Below are positions 13,883-15,528 of a stretch of 15,528 bases of DNA, one piece after another (within the stretch, counting starts at the first letter, position 1; every line of letters begins with the position of its first letter). A model generated the notes under the pieces. The model worked only from the letters and a program-made list of their open reading frames with translations. It did no database searches and was not told the DNA's origin. The position numbers were made by a program, and so were the translations under genes. The DNA comes from Candidatus Woesearchaeota archaeon. Its GTDB lineage: Archaea > Nanobdellota > Nanobdellia > Woesearchaeales > GW2011-AR4. The DNA is taken from contig JAHWGX010000057.1 of NCBI GenBank assembly GCA_019323655.1, positions 1 through 15,528 of the forward strand, read 5' to 3'.

Positions 13883-14026
13883 GTTGCCTTCGGCAACAAA
13901 AAACAGTCTCGGCAAAAATTGTCTGCCACTAATTTTTGCCTCGGATTAATTGCAATTAGTAGGCGAGCCTGAGCGCTATGGCAGAAAAGCGAAGGCGAGC
14001 ACTAGATGTTGCGAGCGTTAGCGAGC
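13883..14026. ncRNA. Structured repeat-rich intergenic element with possible pseudoknot
   Basis: A 284-bp gap between genes holds several structures. GTTGCC (13883-13888) and GGCAAC (13892-13897) form a 6-bp hairpin. GGCAAAAATT (13911-13920) and AATTTTTGCC (13931-13940) form a perfect 10-bp hairpin with a 10-nt loop. In that loop TCTGCCA (13922-13928) is fully complementary to TGGCAGA (13979-13985), allowing a pseudoknot. ACTAATT (13928-13934) can alternatively pair with AATTAGT (13954-13960). Four direct copies of GCGAGC lie at 13963-13968, 13995-14000, 14011-14016 and 14021-14026. This could be a ncRNA, a leader of the M50 gene (minus) or a repeat element; no family recognised. Confidence 0.4.
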
Positions 14027-14055
14027 ATATCAAAATTCAATTTAAAGAATAATGA

Positions 14056-14080
14056 AAAGTAACCTTGGGGAGTTTACTTT
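14056..14080. repeat. Small inverted repeat downstream of the 266-aa gene
   Basis: AAAGTAA (14056-14062) and TTACTTT (14074-14080) form a 7-bp stem with an 11-nt loop, 44 nt past the stop of the minus-strand gene at 14124. It may help end that transcript or protect its 3' end. Confidence 0.3.
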
Positions 14081-14113
14081 ACACCTTTTAGAATAACCAC
14101 TCTTTGTCTTTAA

Positions 14114-14123
14114 TAGAAAAAAC
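14114..14123 (-). terminator. Possible T-rich terminator after the 266-aa gene
   Basis: On the minus strand, GTTTTTTCTA follows the TAG stop directly. Archaeal RNA polymerase terminates on T-runs without needing a hairpin, so a six-T run here is a reasonable terminator. Confidence 0.35.
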
Positions 14124-14924
14124 CTATCTCTTAATTATCTCATAGAAATCATACAAAACCCTGTCAATTCCTTTTACCAGCTCCATGCCAGAGCCTTCCA
14201 CGACTATGCAGTTGTTGTCATAGTAAACCCTTGTGTTATTTGCCTCTTTGACATACAGAACCATCTTATTTGTGTTGTCGCATGTTATTATTGGCCTGTC
14301 TTTGCAGGCAGTTGTTTCATTTCTGTCGCATGCTGCAATGGGATTCTTAAAAAACACGCTAGTCATTTGCTGGTTGAAGTCCCCTACAGCCACAGCTACG
14401 CTGGAAAAATCATTTCCGGTAGGGTCAAATGTAACATAATAGTCAGTCGCATTGTTAAAAAGAGTGGTATCCAGCCAGCCCTCAATTTTTATTGAGTCAA
14501 CTTCTTTTGGATCGTACCTGAACTGGATATTATAAAACCTGGAGCCTTTTGGGCTCATCAGCTGGGTGTACCACAAATCATCAAACTTGACAAACGAATA
14601 CACGCCATCGTAAAGGTATCCCTGCTCAGGCTTTAGCTTCCCCTTCAGGTTCAGTTTATGCAGGTCATCTATTGTCTCAGGCTTTTCCTGGGCAAAATAC
14701 CTCAATCCAAAAACACTGATGAAAAGCAGTATAATCAAAACTGCACCAATTATCAAAGCCTTGTCGGACTTTAATTTGATATCCTCTTTTTTCTCCTCAT
14801 TAGCCTCCTCAGCTTTTTGCTCCGGCATATCTTCTATCTCTTTCCTCTTCTTCTCATACTCCTCTTTGCTTATAATCCCTTCTTCAAGGTTTTCCTCAAG
14901 TTCCCTTAATTTTTTTTCTTTCAT
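14124..14924 (-). CDS. Single-pass membrane protein with SHOCT-like N-terminus, paralogue of its neighbour
   Basis: A protein of 266 aa, not assigned to a known functional family. The N-terminus (about 5-31, with LEEGIISKEEYEKKRKEIE) resembles a SHOCT-type short helical oligomerisation motif. A charged Glu/Lys linker, one membrane helix (about 56-76) and an extracytoplasmic domain of about 185 aa follow. The end has ITC (C215), a VYYDNNC motif (C239) and a helix ending DFYEIIKR; the two cysteines may form a disulfide. The outer domain aligns by eye along its length with the upstream protein (14945-15523): F-x-Y-x-P, then an N-x-T/K-VY-x-D/E-x-x-CI-x-x-E block. A weak AAGGT lies about 10 nt before the ATG. 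It is 20 nt downstream of its paralogue, so probably in the same operon. Confidence 0.8.
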   Translation of the reverse strand: MKEKKLRELEENLEEGIISKEEYEKKRKEIEDMPEQKAEEANEEKKEDIKLKSDKALIIGAVLIILLFISVFGLRYFAQEKPETIDDLHKLNLKGKLKPEQGYLYDGVYSFVKFDDLWYTQLMSPKGSRFYNIQFRYDPKEVDSIKIEGWLDTTLFNNATDYYVTFDPTGNDFSSVAVAVGDFNQQMTSVFFKNPIAACDRNETTACKDRPIITCDNTNKMVLYVKEANNTRVYYDNNCIVVEGSGMELVKGIDRVLYDFYEIIKR

Positions 14925-14944
14925 CTTCGCTGTAACCTTAATAA

Positions 14945-15523
14945 TTACCCTATTACCCCCAACAATCCGTAAACCAGCCTGTCTTTAATCCTCAACACAT
15001 CAGCATCATTTGCAGCCTCTGCTATTATGCACTTGTCTTCCAAATAAACCTTAGTCTCATTAGAGCTTTGAAAGTAAACTACAGGCACAAAATCTGTGGA
15101 ATCCTCGCATGTTATAACCTCAAAATTAGCTTGCTCATCAGAAAACCCATTCCTTACGAATACATTAAAATCATCCAAAGTTATTCCCATTTGGTATTGG
15201 GCCAGTGCAATTGATTCGGCAAATGTATCATTAAAATCAGAGGTTACATCAATCTCTATGCTGTTTTTTAATCTGCTGATAATATCCTCATTAACAGCTA
15301 TGTCCTCAGCATCAGGCGGGAGATAGGAAAAAAGGGCTTCCTTTCCATTTATGGTTGTTGACCAGGAGTTGCCTTTGTTTACAAATTTCAAATCTTTGTA
15401 TTTCATCCTTACTGTGCTGTCACCTCCCCAAAAAATCACTCCGAAAACACTTGCGATCATGACAAAGCCGATAAAGTAAACTAAAAACTTTTTCCATTTT
15501 CCCCCGTCATCTTTTCTTCTCAT
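14945..15523 (-). CDS. Single-pass membrane protein, paralogue of the downstream 266-aa protein
   Basis: A protein of 192 aa, not assigned to a known family. A basic N-terminus (RRKDDGGKWKK) leads to one membrane helix (about 13-32), then an extracytoplasmic domain. It carries the same C-terminal block as the next gene: VITC (C139), ETKVYLEDKCIIAE with C165, and a final amphipathic helix. It lacks the SHOCT-like N-terminus. Cysteine spacing is 26 residues against 24 in the paralogue. The ATG lies only 5 bases from the window edge, so the promoter, ribosome site and any longer upstream start cannot be judged. Confidence 0.78.
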   Translation of the reverse strand: MRRKDDGGKWKKFLVYFIGFVMIASVFGVIFWGGDSTVRMKYKDLKFVNKGNSWSTTINGKEALFSYLPPDAEDIAVNEDIISRLKNSIEIDVTSDFNDTFAESIALAQYQMGITLDDFNVFVRNGFSDEQANFEVITCEDSTDFVPVVYFQSSNETKVYLEDKCIIAEAANDADVLRIKDRLVYGLLGVIG

Positions 15524-15528
15524 AAAAA

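Noticed and set aside
13963..14026. CRISPR-like array from the GCGAGC copies
   Set aside because: The repeats are only 6 nt, spacing is irregular (32, 16 and 10 nt between starts), and no cas gene is present.

Overview
The window looks like a chromosomal segment of a small-genome archaeon, most likely of the DPANN group (Woesearchaeota/Pacearchaeota-like). The evidence is an AT-rich, tightly packed genome; a Nop5 (box C/D snoRNP) gene; archaeal-type SecF-SecD and UMP kinase; a class III (pilin-type) signal peptide with the QAAMEFLITYGWA signature common in DPANN; and TATA boxes about 27 bases before many start codons with no Shine-Dalgarno site, which points to leaderless mRNAs. The taxonomic placement is inference. 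No phage, insertion sequence or CRISPR array is visible.

Layout. Positions 1-250 hold the end of an unidentified + strand ORF and a tRNA-Gln(TTG) gene whose D-loop carries a 14-nt insertion. Positions 317-1270 (-) encode a compact Nop5. Positions 1318-4481 (-) form a cell-surface cluster: a pilin-like protein, a small lipoprotein and a large cysteine-rich CARDB protein. The first two share an identical six-cysteine spacing at their C-termini. Positions 4597-7550 (+) encode CutA, then a UbiB/ABC1-family kinase, a phasin-like helical protein and a YdjM-type membrane hydrolase in one tight cluster. Positions 7547-8474 (-) encode UMP kinase and a three-helix membrane protein. Positions 8542-8660 contain a GC-rich element with strong stems, ahead of a 71-aa membrane protein and a COG1926 phosphoribosyltransferase (+). 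Positions 9567-12956 (-) are a coupled operon: secF, secD (with a PDZ-like extracytoplasmic segment), then two paralogous half-size DMT transporters with apparently opposite charge topology. Positions 13021-13162 and 13883-14026 are two further structured non-coding elements flanking an M50 site-2 protease. Positions 14124-15523 (-) encode two tandem paralogous single-pass membrane proteins of unknown function.

How it fits together. Much of the window concerns the envelope: Sec-dependent export (SecDF), intramembrane proteolysis (M50), membrane-anchored proteins with extracytoplasmic disulfide-type cysteines, and small transporters. RNA functions (tRNA, Nop5) and nucleotide metabolism (UMP kinase, phosphoribosyltransferase) make up the rest. 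The best candidates for something undescribed are the three intergenic structured elements and the six-cysteine module shared by a pilin-like protein and a lipoprotein.
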